Assembly (NCBI GenBank): GCA_964350435.1
Contig: CAYGJS010000044.1
Location: forward strand, 1 to 13,045
DNA: 13,045 bases
Reading direction: 5' to 3'
Origin: TMED27 sp964350435
Lineage (GTDB): Bacteria > Pseudomonadota > Alphaproteobacteria > Micavibrionales > Micavibrionaceae
In this document: positions 6,223-13,033 of the stretch, piece by piece
Numbering within the stretch: position 1 is the stretch's first letter
How the letters are laid out: every line of letters starts with the position of its first letter
Notes under the pieces: model-generated
Told to the model about the DNA's origin: nothing
Databases searched by the model: none
The model's input: only the letters and a program-made list of their open reading frames with translations
Position numbers and translations under genes: made by a program

Positions 6223-8328
6223 TTAGTTGATAGATTCAATGATCTTTTGGTACCAGTTTTTCCAAGGGTTTTTGCTCTCATACTCGGTTATCAGATCAAG
6301 AACAGCCTTATGGTTATTCTCTTTTGCTATTGAAACCGCCGATAATCCGTCTGTTGTTTTGATATAAGGGTTGGCCCCATTTTCAATCAGTACCTTTGCT
6401 ACCGATAATTTGTTTTCTGAGATTGCCAGCATCAAAGGGGTTCCTTTATTCACAAGCAATGATCGGCTGGTCTTATTTTCCATGTTCCAGGGCAAAGATT
6501 TCTGGTCAAAAGTAAATAATTCATTTGGATCAACACCGTACTCAACCAGCAGGGCAGTCACGGCGGCATTCCCACTCATGACAGCCCTGAAAAGCATTGT
6601 GTAATGTTCGCTGGAATGCTTCTTTGGATTAGCACCATGCTGTAAAAGCATCCTCACACATTCTACAGGGTTCTGTGTGGTGATAGCTTTTTCAAGCATC
6701 GTTCCGTTGCCAAAATCATCAGGAGAATTATTTACTTTCGCCCCTTTATCCAGCAGAAACTTTACGCTTTTTTCAAAGCAAAAACGGTCATTGAAATTAT
6801 CGCCCTTTGTTCCCCACACAGCATTTTTCAACGGTGTTCCAAGTGATCCTTGCGCATGTTTACGCTCAACATCAATGTCAGTAAGCCCCTTATCATATAG
6901 TTTTTGCAGCAACACGGGGGCATTGCTTTCAACAGCATTGTGCATAATGCCTTCATGGGATAAATCTGCGCCAGCATCTAATAACCTTTCAGCGATCTTA
7001 TAATGACCGCGTGAGAGAGCAACCAGAATAGGTGTGTCACCATCATGATTTGCAGGAGCGTTTAGATTTGCGCCGTTTTCGATCAGATGATCTGCAATTT
7101 TTTTGCTTCCTGCTTCTGCCGCCCTGTATAATGGAGTTCTGATGTCAAGATACCCGCTGTTTGGTCCGATTGTTTCAATGGATGCGCCAGCCTTCAAAAA
7201 CAGTTTAAAAACTTCCAGATTGTCTGCGTCTATAGCCTGATGGAAAAAATAGCGATCTTTTCCGATTCCGATTTTATTCAGGTTTTCCAAAGCTTGTTGT
7301 TCTGTAAGTTTGTCAGAGAAACCGTGCGCAAGTTCGGGAAGGGCTTTTTTTGTCGCTGGCTCTTTCGGGGGAACGGTTTTTTCATTCTGTTTGTCTATGT
7401 GGTGCTGCGCCAGTTTTCGGAATGAGTTCCTGTCCTGCGGATTAAGATTTTTTTCAGATGCAGTGATTAACTCGTCCAAGAATTCCCTTTGCGTTTGTTC
7501 CAACACGCTTTCAGAGAATTTTGCAATCAAAGCCCATTTATAGGCATCACGTGGGTCATAGGTACTTTGATTTGATGGATCATACATTATCCCTGCCGCT
7601 ATTATCTGAGAGAAAACATCACCGGCTTCCGCGCCTTTTACGGCCCATTCAAGAGATTTTTTAAGGTTTTGTATGACACCTTCACCGCGAAGGTTCATGG
7701 TGCTTAACGCCCTGTATGCCCTTACATCTTCCTCCCCCGCTGCTTTTTCGAACCAGGTCAATGCCTGTTTATAGTCAACAGGTGTGCCGATGCCTTGGAA
7801 GTGATATTGCCCTCTATCAAAAAGCGCCTTTTTATAGTTTTGTTCAGATGATTTTTTGATCCAGTTGAATGCCTCCTGTTTGTCCTGTTTTACACACAGC
7901 CCCTTGTTATACAGGTCTGCTAAAATCCATTGATCCTGAGCGTTCCCCTGTTGTGCTGAGCTTTCAACGTTGATCGCTTCTTTGCATTCTCCATCTTGCA
8001 AGGATTCATAACGCATCATAAGCCCGAGTGTTTCGAGCGTCTCTGATACGGCGGCGAAGCTCTCGACTGAATCATTTGCATTCTTGTTATGTTCTACCAA
8101 CTCTCTTTCTGAAGGCTGTAGACCAAAAAAATCATTTTGGTATTTTTCTGCGATTAGATCACGTGGTGGCGTGTCACCATTCTTTTTTGCTCTTAGCTCC
8201 TGTAGCCTGACTTTTTGTTCCTGCGTAAGGTTTTCAGCATGGGAGTATTGAACAGAAATGAAGATGAATACGAAAAGTAATAAAAATGGCAATATGGTTA
8301 ACTGTAAAAATTTATTTGTCTGCTGCAT
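6223..8328 (-). CDS. Exported Sel1-repeat and ankyrin-repeat fusion protein
   Basis: The 701-residue product begins with a signal peptide (hydrophobic 10-27, probable cleavage after SHA31), so it should act in the periplasm or outside. Residues about 120-275 hold Sel1-type TPR-like repeats (QWILADLYNKGLCVKQD; GQYHFQGIGTPVDYKQAL). A polar linker rich in Lys/Pro/Glu (310-335) leads to ankyrin repeats from about 360 to 685, such as TPLYRAAEAGSKKIADHLIENGANL and TPLMLAISENKLSVAKVLIENGANP. Both repeat types are protein-binding solenoids; there is no visible enzymatic domain. The ATG follows AGGGAG at 9 nt. Its 5' leader is long and structured (8356-8545). The 3' end meets the nuclease-like gene with a 6-bp gap. 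A role in host interaction, toxin binding or immunity is possible but not shown. Confidence 0.85.
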   Translation of the reverse strand: MQQTNKFLQLTILPFLLLFVFIFISVQYSHAENLTQEQKVRLQELRAKKNGDTPPRDLIAEKYQNDFFGLQPSERELVEHNKNANDSVESFAAVSETLETLGLMMRYESLQDGECKEAINVESSAQQGNAQDQWILADLYNKGLCVKQDKQEAFNWIKKSSEQNYKKALFDRGQYHFQGIGTPVDYKQALTWFEKAAGEEDVRAYRALSTMNLRGEGVIQNLKKSLEWAVKGAEAGDVFSQIIAAGIMYDPSNQSTYDPRDAYKWALIAKFSESVLEQTQREFLDELITASEKNLNPQDRNSFRKLAQHHIDKQNEKTVPPKEPATKKALPELAHGFSDKLTEQQALENLNKIGIGKDRYFFHQAIDADNLEVFKLFLKAGASIETIGPNSGYLDIRTPLYRAAEAGSKKIADHLIENGANLNAPANHDGDTPILVALSRGHYKIAERLLDAGADLSHEGIMHNAVESNAPVLLQKLYDKGLTDIDVERKHAQGSLGTPLKNAVWGTKGDNFNDRFCFEKSVKFLLDKGAKVNNSPDDFGNGTMLEKAITTQNPVECVRMLLQHGANPKKHSSEHYTMLFRAVMSGNAAVTALLVEYGVDPNELFTFDQKSLPWNMENKTSRSLLVNKGTPLMLAISENKLSVAKVLIENGANPYIKTTDGLSAVSIAKENNHKAVLDLITEYESKNPWKNWYQKIIESIN

Positions 8329-8355
8329 TTTTTAAAACTCCCTAAAATTGAAAAA

Positions 8356-8545
8356 GTCACCAGTTGGGCTTCCTGGCGACCGGGAGTTTTCAACCGTCAA
8401 AGAAACGGCGCAGCGTATTCACGCAAGCGCTATTGTATTCCGCCACCTCCCCGACCATAGGTCGAGAAAGCAACATCATTGGTAACGGCCCGATGCTGTA
8501 TAGGCCGTCTTTGAGGGGTTGAAACGCCCCAGAACAGAACCCTTA
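8356..8545 (-). ncRNA. Structured leader RNA upstream of the ankyrin gene
   Basis: On the minus strand this segment forms four hairpins in series. One is 8484-8509 (GACGGCC with GGCCGTT, 12-nt loop). The second is 8448-8468 (9 pairs around a UAU loop). The third is 8408-8430 (GCGC and GCGU paired with ACGC and GCGC, loop GAAU). The last is 8356-8380 (GTCGCCAG with CTGGTGAC, 9-nt loop). Three of them need G-U pairs that become A-C mismatches on the plus strand, which points to a minus-strand RNA. The last hairpin ends about 10 nt before the AGGGAG of the ankyrin gene, so a cis-acting role on its translation is plausible. Alternatives are an antisense regulator of the P4 CI / P1 C4 kind, which I cannot confirm, or a remnant of a phage leader gene. 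Confidence 0.5.
8390..8479 (-). CDS. Possible 29-codon small ORF inside the structured leader
   Basis: ATGATG at 8479 opens a 29-residue frame with SRPMVGEVAEYNSACVNTLR as its central part, ending with TGA at 8390-8392 between the third and fourth hairpins. The same frame is open upstream to a TAA at 8543-8545 without an alternative start, giving 51 sense-looking codons (GAFQPLKDGLYSIGPLP before the Met pair). There is no Shine-Dalgarno before the ATG. From memory the SRPMVG segment recalls short Ash/Icd-like frames of P4-type prophages, which I could not verify. It may be a leader peptide, the tail of a decayed gene, or an accident of a conserved RNA. I see no gene between 8546 and 8713, only A+T-rich sequence. 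Confidence 0.3.
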   Translation of the reverse strand: MMLLSRPMVGEVAEYNSACVNTLRRFFDG

Positions 8546-8713
8546 CTGCTCCGCCGCTACTTTAGAACGTTATGGTTTTATAAAAAAGAGCTTATTTTTC
8601 AATGGAGCTGATTACCGGACAATTTTATGGGTGCAATATGAGTTTGGTTAAGATGTTCTGCATTTAAAGTCGTGCCGAAACCCTAGCGCGGGAATTTTTC
8701 TAAAATACGAAAA

Positions 8714-9109
8714 TCACAGCATCATGCGTTGATACCAACCAGGCAAGCCTGGATGATGTGCATTCAAAAAGCGCATGATTATGGCTTTGTCGGTCGGCTT
8801 CATGTCGTCGTAGGGCAAGCCTTTAATACGCTCGATTTTGTCGTGATACGGTCTACCGCTCCACCTGTATATATATTCATGCTGTCCATTTTTCGATTTT
8901 ATGAGGTGTGCAGGTTTGTAAGCACGCTGGACTTGACCGCTCTTAATTAGCCGCAAAAGATAAGCGGTTGGCTTGATGTTTCGGCCCAGTTCGGCATTTA
9001 AGTGTTCTGTGATCAGGCGTGAGCTAAACCATTTTCCGCGATTACCAATTAGCAGCCGCATAATCGCTTCTTTGACGGATATAAACTGTTTTGCATTGTG
9101 TAGTTTCAT
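8714..9109 (-). CDS. Small winged-helix-like protein of the replication module
   Basis: The 131-residue basic product starts with helical segments (SVKEAIMRLLIGNRGKWFSSRLITEHLNAELG, then TAYLLRLIKSGQVQRAYKP) that read like a winged-helix DNA-binding domain with a recognition helix near residues 45-58, followed by a beta-hairpin rich in aromatic residues (YIYRWSG). The C-terminal part (DKAIIMRFLNAHHPGLPGWYQRMML) is not recognised. It lies 18 bp downstream of the helicase gene and is probably the last gene of the replication operon. It could be a replication accessory or regulatory protein. The start has no strong ribosome site, so coupling to the upstream gene is likely. Confidence 0.55.
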   Translation of the reverse strand: MKLHNAKQFISVKEAIMRLLIGNRGKWFSSRLITEHLNAELGRNIKPTAYLLRLIKSGQVQRAYKPAHLIKSKNGQHEYIYRWSGRPYHDKIERIKGLPYDDMKPTDKAIIMRFLNAHHPGLPGWYQRMML

Positions 9110-9127
9110 TTCAAACCAAACCGCTTA

Positions 9128-10150
9128 TTAAAAAAAATCATCTACTGACATTGGTGACGCAGGTGACTCTGAATCATCATATTGGATACTGTTTTGTGAT
9201 AATAATTTAGCATGAATCATTCTAGCGCCCTGTGCTCCGCGTGCTAACGGAAAACCAGCTTTTTCAAGCCTGTTTGAGAGGTTGTTGCGGTTCAATGTTC
9301 TAGTGATGCCGTTACTTTGCGCCCATAGTTTGTATTCCTTATAGACCTCTTTGGTGGGTGTTTTATGATCGGCACTGGCAGACAAGCATTCTTCGGCAAA
9401 TTGTCGAGCCTGGTCAGCCTCTTTTCGCCATGTTTCCTTTGCCGTACGGCATGAGAGCGGTTCGGTAAATTTTCCCCGCTTCACAACCTCTTTATAGGCG
9501 TTCAAACAAGTGAAAATGATGCCCGGCACTTCAGCAACAAGTTTCTGTTTTAAATCAGGGTCGGCGTCTTTACCCTCGACAAAGACACGATTGAATTCGA
9601 TAACAAACGCACGTCTGAAAAGGGCATTGGAAAAATCCCTTGTATGTGGCAGGTGATTGGCCCCGAACCAGCATGTGGCAAAAGGCTTAATATTGAACGG
9701 GTGTCCATTTTTATGCTCAACGGTTGTGATTTCACCGGACACAATCGCTTTGGTTTCAGCATCAGCAATCACTTTACCTTCCGCAATTTCAGTGACTAGG
9801 TTGGCTAATTTGTCTTGTAAGAACGCCCGCTGGTACTTGTTTGTAAACTCCGATGGCTGAACTGCTGCTGCGTTATCTGGCCCTACAATCTCTCTCGTTA
9901 AATCCAGCAGAACGCTTTTCCCATTGGCACCAACTCCAATAAGAAGGATGAATTTTTCAAATTTAGTATGGTTTGTAAGCGTATAGCCGATGTTTTCTTT
10001 AATCAGCTTTTTCTTGTCACCTGCGTCACCATCTGGCGCAAAAATCTCATCAAGAAATTGTTCGAAGCGGGGACAAGATTCATGCTCTACGTAGTCGTGA
10101 GGAATAATCGTTGTTCTATATGAATCTCGGTTATGCTGTCGTTTCGGCAA
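9128..10150 (-). CDS. P4-type SF3 helicase part of a split primase-helicase
   Basis: The frame encodes a superfamily 3 helicase like the C-terminal part of phage/plasmid primases of the P4 alpha type. Visible are the D5_N-like lead-in IPHDYVEHESCPRFEQFLDEIF (residues 16-37), Walker A GVGANGKS (72-79), a Walker B-like strand LANLVTEI (115-122), sensor 1 FGANHLP (163-169) and an arginine-finger region FRRAF (178-182). A basic C-terminal region follows. It would unwind DNA from the element's origin in the cytosol. The frame has no ATG at its head. The first usable start is TTG at 10150, with an in-frame TAA only three codons before it, and it overlaps the primase frame by 64 bp. The missing middle domain and the frame change suggest an internal deletion, a split gene or a frameshift. 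Confidence 0.8.
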   Translation of the reverse strand: MPKRQHNRDSYRTTIIPHDYVEHESCPRFEQFLDEIFAPDGDAGDKKKLIKENIGYTLTNHTKFEKFILLIGVGANGKSVLLDLTREIVGPDNAAAVQPSEFTNKYQRAFLQDKLANLVTEIAEGKVIADAETKAIVSGEITTVEHKNGHPFNIKPFATCWFGANHLPHTRDFSNALFRRAFVIEFNRVFVEGKDADPDLKQKLVAEVPGIIFTCLNAYKEVVKRGKFTEPLSCRTAKETWRKEADQARQFAEECLSASADHKTPTKEVYKEYKLWAQSNGITRTLNRNNLSNRLEKAGFPLARGAQGARMIHAKLLSQNSIQYDDSESPASPMSVDDFF

Positions 10151-10779
10151 CCGTCCTTAATGCCTCTTAATAAAAAGAGCCATTCTGCGTTTTTGAGCTT
10201 TTCGGAGGGGCTTTTTTGAAGAGTTAAAGTACGCAAGAAAAAATCCGGCAGTTCTGCCAGAGGCGCTTTATCATCTTTAAATTCGTATGTTTTACCGCTT
10301 TTGTGGCGAGAAGGGGGAGCGATGACATAGCCACCATTGGCTCTGACATCTATATTTTCAGCAACTTTACTGGCACTGTTTCTAATATCAACGCCTTCAG
10401 GCATTTTATAATATAAATGAAGCCCACGGCCTGTACGCACCATCAATGTTTTTGGTAATCGAGAGTGTTGTTTTATCAGGGCATTTAAATTTTTCAGCCC
10501 CGTTTCTCCGTCAACATCAATGACCAGAAAGCCAGATATTGAACCTGTCGCAACGCCAATGTTGCAATTTGGCTTGTCTTTAAACAATGTGCGGATTTTT
10601 TCGGGGCATTTTGTAGCATCTTTTAATCCGTTTAATGTCCACGGATGTTTTCCTGGCTTTTCACATTTCGGATTGCCACAGGTGCAACGGCCCTCGTCGT
10701 TTATGCCGTGTACGGGAAAAATTGACCAACCAGAGATTTGAACGTAATTCAATGCAGCTTGGAGATTGTTATTCTGCAT
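10087..10779 (-). CDS. Bifunctional DNA primase/polymerase N-terminal domain (Prim-Pol)
   Basis: This 230-residue protein is an archaeo-eukaryotic type primase-polymerase domain. GWSIFPVHG (17-25) is the usual N-terminal strand. C32, C34 and C39 in RCTCGNPKCEKPGKHP may bind metal, and IGVATGSISGFLVIDVDGETG carries the catalytic D88 and D90. H121 in RTGRGLHLYY and GGYVIAPPS (149-157) complete the site. It should make primers for replication of the element. It ends in a broken PriCT_1-like segment (IKDGCRNDSIT, 207-217) followed by 13 residues without family resemblance and a TAG. The ATG at 10779 is preferred over TTG at 10803 because GGAG lies 7 nt upstream. It overlaps the stop of alpA by 11 bp, implying coupled translation. 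Confidence 0.85.
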   Translation of the reverse strand: MQNNNLQAALNYVQISGWSIFPVHGINDEGRCTCGNPKCEKPGKHPWTLNGLKDATKCPEKIRTLFKDKPNCNIGVATGSISGFLVIDVDGETGLKNLNALIKQHSRLPKTLMVRTGRGLHLYYKMPEGVDIRNSASKVAENIDVRANGGYVIAPPSRHKSGKTYEFKDDKAPLAELPDFFLRTLTLQKSPSEKLKNAEWLFLLRGIKDGCRNDSITEIHIEQRLFLTTT

Positions 10780-10957
10780 GACGCATCTCCACAGCTTTCT
10801 CAATCCAGGCTAATACTTCGGCGAGATTCCAACGGGAACTTCTTGCTCCTAGCTTGATGGGGCTTGGAAATGTGTTTTCACTGATGCGCTGATAAATTGC
10901 ACTCTTCTTCATGCCGACAAGTGAACTAACTTCTTCAATACGGATAAGTTTTGTCAT
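10769..10957 (-). CDS. AlpA-family excisionase/transcriptional regulator
   Basis: The 62-residue protein is a MerR-like winged helix of the AlpA/Phage_AlpA family: LIRIEEVSSLVGMKKSAIYQRISENTFPSPIKLGARSSRWNLAEVLAWIE. The helix-turn-helix is near residues 8-25, and the SRWNLAEVLAWIE wing and tail is characteristic. In P4-like islands such proteins activate integrase or act as excision factors. ATG at 10957 is chosen because AAGGA lies 6 nt upstream, although the frame is open for 11 more codons. It is the first gene of the alpA-primase-helicase unit, and an inverted repeat spans its ribosome site, suggesting autoregulation. Confidence 0.85.
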   Translation of the reverse strand: MTKLIRIEEVSSLVGMKKSAIYQRISENTFPSPIKLGARSSRWNLAEVLAWIEKAVEMRHAE

Positions 10958-10963
10958 GATCGT

Positions 10964-11011
10964 TCCTTTCATGTTTATGACTGCCATCATTCATTGATGA
11001 CCATGAAAGGA
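10964..11011 (-). promoter_or_regulatory. Inverted repeat at the alpA start, possible operator
   Basis: TCCTTTCATG at 10964-10973 is a perfect inverted repeat of CATGAAAGGA at 11002-11011, with 28 bp between. The arm nearer the gene contains the AAGGA ribosome site of alpA, so either protein binding or RNA pairing could block its expression. The centres of the arms are 38 bp apart, not an integral number of helical turns. The rest of the 109-bp gap up to 11066 has no convincing promoter boxes. Confidence 0.4.
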
Positions 11012-11066
11012 TACTGTGGTTTGTTTACTTGGTCAGGAGAGCTGAAAATGGGGGATTTATTGAACC

Positions 11067-11756
11067 CTATTTCAGTTGAACAGCTAATCTATATAACTCG
11101 TCTGGATTATCGGAAAGATCGTATCCAGAATAGTCAAAATCGTCTTCCCCCGCAGTTTTAACAAGATTACGAATTTCAGAAGACACTTCTTTTCTCATTC
11201 TTTTCCATGTGCTTTCAGTTAAATATGGATATTTCATAAGAATATTCTGAATTGTTTGCCCTGTAGAACCGCTTTTAGCATAGACTCCAAGCACAAGTTT
11301 TCTGCGAGCCATTATCCTTCGATCATCGTTATCATCTTTACCCCGCCCCCTTTTATAATTTGGTAAATATTGAGGACTATAGGCGTGGTCTGAGGTTGCT
11401 CCTAATAGGTCGCGGCTTACGCCTTCTACTGGGAAATCAATGTTTTTTAAAAGTGTTCTGTGATGGTTAATCAAGGCAATCAAAACTCTTGCTCGAAAGG
11501 CTTTTTTATCGCTTTCTGTGAGCGGCCAATTTTCTGCACGTTCAGTTTCATCCAAATGGAATGCTTTCGCTTTAAACGTAGCGCGTCCTGCTTTCTGCAA
11601 CTCTTTTTCAATTATTGTTCCGGCTAAAATATCCAGAAACCCAAAAATCTCATCAGCAATTTGGCGTTGTTCATACACTTCAGACTTATCGTATTGTGAC
11701 AAACGATCCAGTAGTAAATCCAATTCTGAATGGGCTATTTCTTTGCAAATTAACAT
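11067..11756 (-). CDS. Unknown protein translationally coupled to the integrase
   Basis: The 229-residue product is helical, charged and probably cytosolic. The N-terminal half (to about residue 100) looks like amphipathic helices. A very polar basic-acidic linker (NYKRGRGKDDNDDRR, 136-150) follows. The segment GSTGQTIQNILMKYPYLTESTWKRMRKEV (about 164-192) reads like a helix-turn-helix. No family is recognised. Its ATG shares a base with the integrase stop (TAATG), so its synthesis is tied to that of the recombinase, which suggests a role in integration, excision or regulation. No clear terminator lies between its stop and alpA. Confidence 0.6.
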   Translation of the reverse strand: MLICKEIAHSELDLLLDRLSQYDKSEVYEQRQIADEIFGFLDILAGTIIEKELQKAGRATFKAKAFHLDETERAENWPLTESDKKAFRARVLIALINHHRTLLKNIDFPVEGVSRDLLGATSDHAYSPQYLPNYKRGRGKDDNDDRRIMARRKLVLGVYAKSGSTGQTIQNILMKYPYLTESTWKRMRKEVSSEIRNLVKTAGEDDFDYSGYDLSDNPDELYRLAVQLK

Positions 11757-12958
11757 TATTTTTTCTTCACAACCTTATCTAAGTAATCTGCGTATTCCTG
11801 CATCATAACGGTTCGCTCATCTAGGAATTGAGCGCGGTCATAGGCGCGTTGCACCATGCTTTTGGGCGCATGTGCAAGCTGGCGGTCGATAACTTCATGA
11901 CGATAGCCCAGCTTTTCTTTAATGGTGCTCATTGCCAATGCTCTAAATCCGTGGCCTGTCATGCGGCCTTTGAAGCCGAGACGTTCCAATCCCTTCAGGA
12001 TTGTATTATTGCTCATATGCTTGCGCGGCGAATGATGCCCTGGAAATATCCATTCCCATTTCTCATTACGCTCTTTCAGGTCATATAGAATGACAAGAGC
12101 TTGTCTTGATAACGGGACGATATGCTCATTACGCATTTTCATGCGCTCAGGTGGGATAATCCAGACTGCTGCATCAAGATCAAATTCGTCCCATTTGGCC
12201 TCAATCAACTCTTTAGTACGAACGAATGTAAGCATGAGAAGGCGAATGGCTTGGCGCGTATCAGTGTGCAACCTGGCGTCATTGCGATCTATGGCATCCA
12301 ATAGCTCAGGTATTTCTTTAATGTCGATACAGTTGTAATGGCTTCTAATAAGAGGTTTTAAAACCATGCCTATTTCGGCGGCAGGGTTTGTTTCTGCAAT
12401 TTGGTGGATGATTGCGTAACGAAAAATTTGAGAGCAATACTGGCGCAAACGATGGGCTGGCTCATACGCGCCGCGCTTTTGCACCTTTTCTAAAACCTTG
12501 ATGAGAAGGGCGGGTTTAATATCTGTGATCGGCAACGCTCCGATTTCAGGGAATATATCACGCTCTAAACGGCGCAACATGGTATTCGCGTGGCGATCCG
12601 TCCATTTATGCTTAAAATTGTCGTGCCAATCACGAGCAATAATCTCAAAGGTATTAGAGGCTTTTGTCTCCGCAACATGCTTCGCGGCTTTCTTTGCCTG
12701 TGACGGGTCTATGTTTTGTTCAAGGCATTTCCGCGCCTCTGTGCATTTTTCATCGGCCTCTTTCAACGAGACTTCAGGATAAACGCCAAATGCCAGACGT
12801 TTTTCCTTTTGCTTACCATCGACTTTGAACCGGTATTTCATACGCCAGTATTTTGAACCGTTGGGTGCAACCTCAAGATACAAGCCACGTCCCGCAGCTA
12901 GTCTGTAGGGTTTATCCTTGGATTTAGCGTTCTTGCATTGCAGATTGGTTAGCTTCAT
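11756..12958 (-). CDS. int: P4-type tyrosine recombinase (integrase)
   Basis: This 400-residue protein is a phage integrase of the P4 / DUF4102 class. The N-terminal arm-binding domain (residues 1-90, with GRGLYLEVAPNGSKYWRMKY and RLAFGVYPEVSLKEA) is typical. A core-binding SAM-like domain covers about 100-185, and the catalytic domain follows. Catalytic residues are R247 (TFVRTKEL), K274, H336 and R339 (GHGFRA), H363 (LAHA) and the nucleophile Y373 (RAYDRA). All are present, so it should be active. It would recombine the element with the chromosome. No standard ribosome site precedes the ATG; instead a GGGGGCA motif starts two bases upstream of it, so the enzyme may repress itself. Confidence 0.95.
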   Translation of the reverse strand: MKLTNLQCKNAKSKDKPYRLAAGRGLYLEVAPNGSKYWRMKYRFKVDGKQKEKRLAFGVYPEVSLKEADEKCTEARKCLEQNIDPSQAKKAAKHVAETKASNTFEIIARDWHDNFKHKWTDRHANTMLRRLERDIFPEIGALPITDIKPALLIKVLEKVQKRGAYEPAHRLRQYCSQIFRYAIIHQIAETNPAAEIGMVLKPLIRSHYNCIDIKEIPELLDAIDRNDARLHTDTRQAIRLLMLTFVRTKELIEAKWDEFDLDAAVWIIPPERMKMRNEHIVPLSRQALVILYDLKERNEKWEWIFPGHHSPRKHMSNNTILKGLERLGFKGRMTGHGFRALAMSTIKEKLGYRHEVIDRQLAHAPKSMVQRAYDRAQFLDERTVMMQEYADYLDKVVKKK

Positions 12959-12959
12959 G

Positions 12960-13033
12960 CGGGGGCATCACTTTGTTACGTTTCTCAAGGGTGCCCCCAA
13001 ATATGCCCCTATTTAACACGGATTTGGGGGCAC
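12960..13033. repeat. Right-end integrase arm-type sites
   Basis: GTGCCCCCAA at 12991-13000 and its exact inverse TTGGGGGCAC at 13024-13033 match the left-end copy at 4128-4137. Related motifs are ATGCCCCT at 13003-13010 and CGGGGGCAT at 12960-12968, the last beside the integrase start codon. Clusters of short repeats near an integrase gene usually bind its N-terminal domain. The core crossover site is not identifiable here and probably lies to the right. Confidence 0.6.

Noticed and set aside
8577..8602. Minus-strand promoter TTGAAA / TATAAA for the ankyrin leader
   Set aside because: The spacer is only 14 nt and the region is A+T-rich, so the boxes are easily found by chance.
4116..13033. 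CRISPR-like repeat spacing from the GCCCCC motifs
   Set aside because: Copies are few, in both orientations and irregularly spaced at the two ends of the element, as for integrase sites, and there are no spacers or cas genes.
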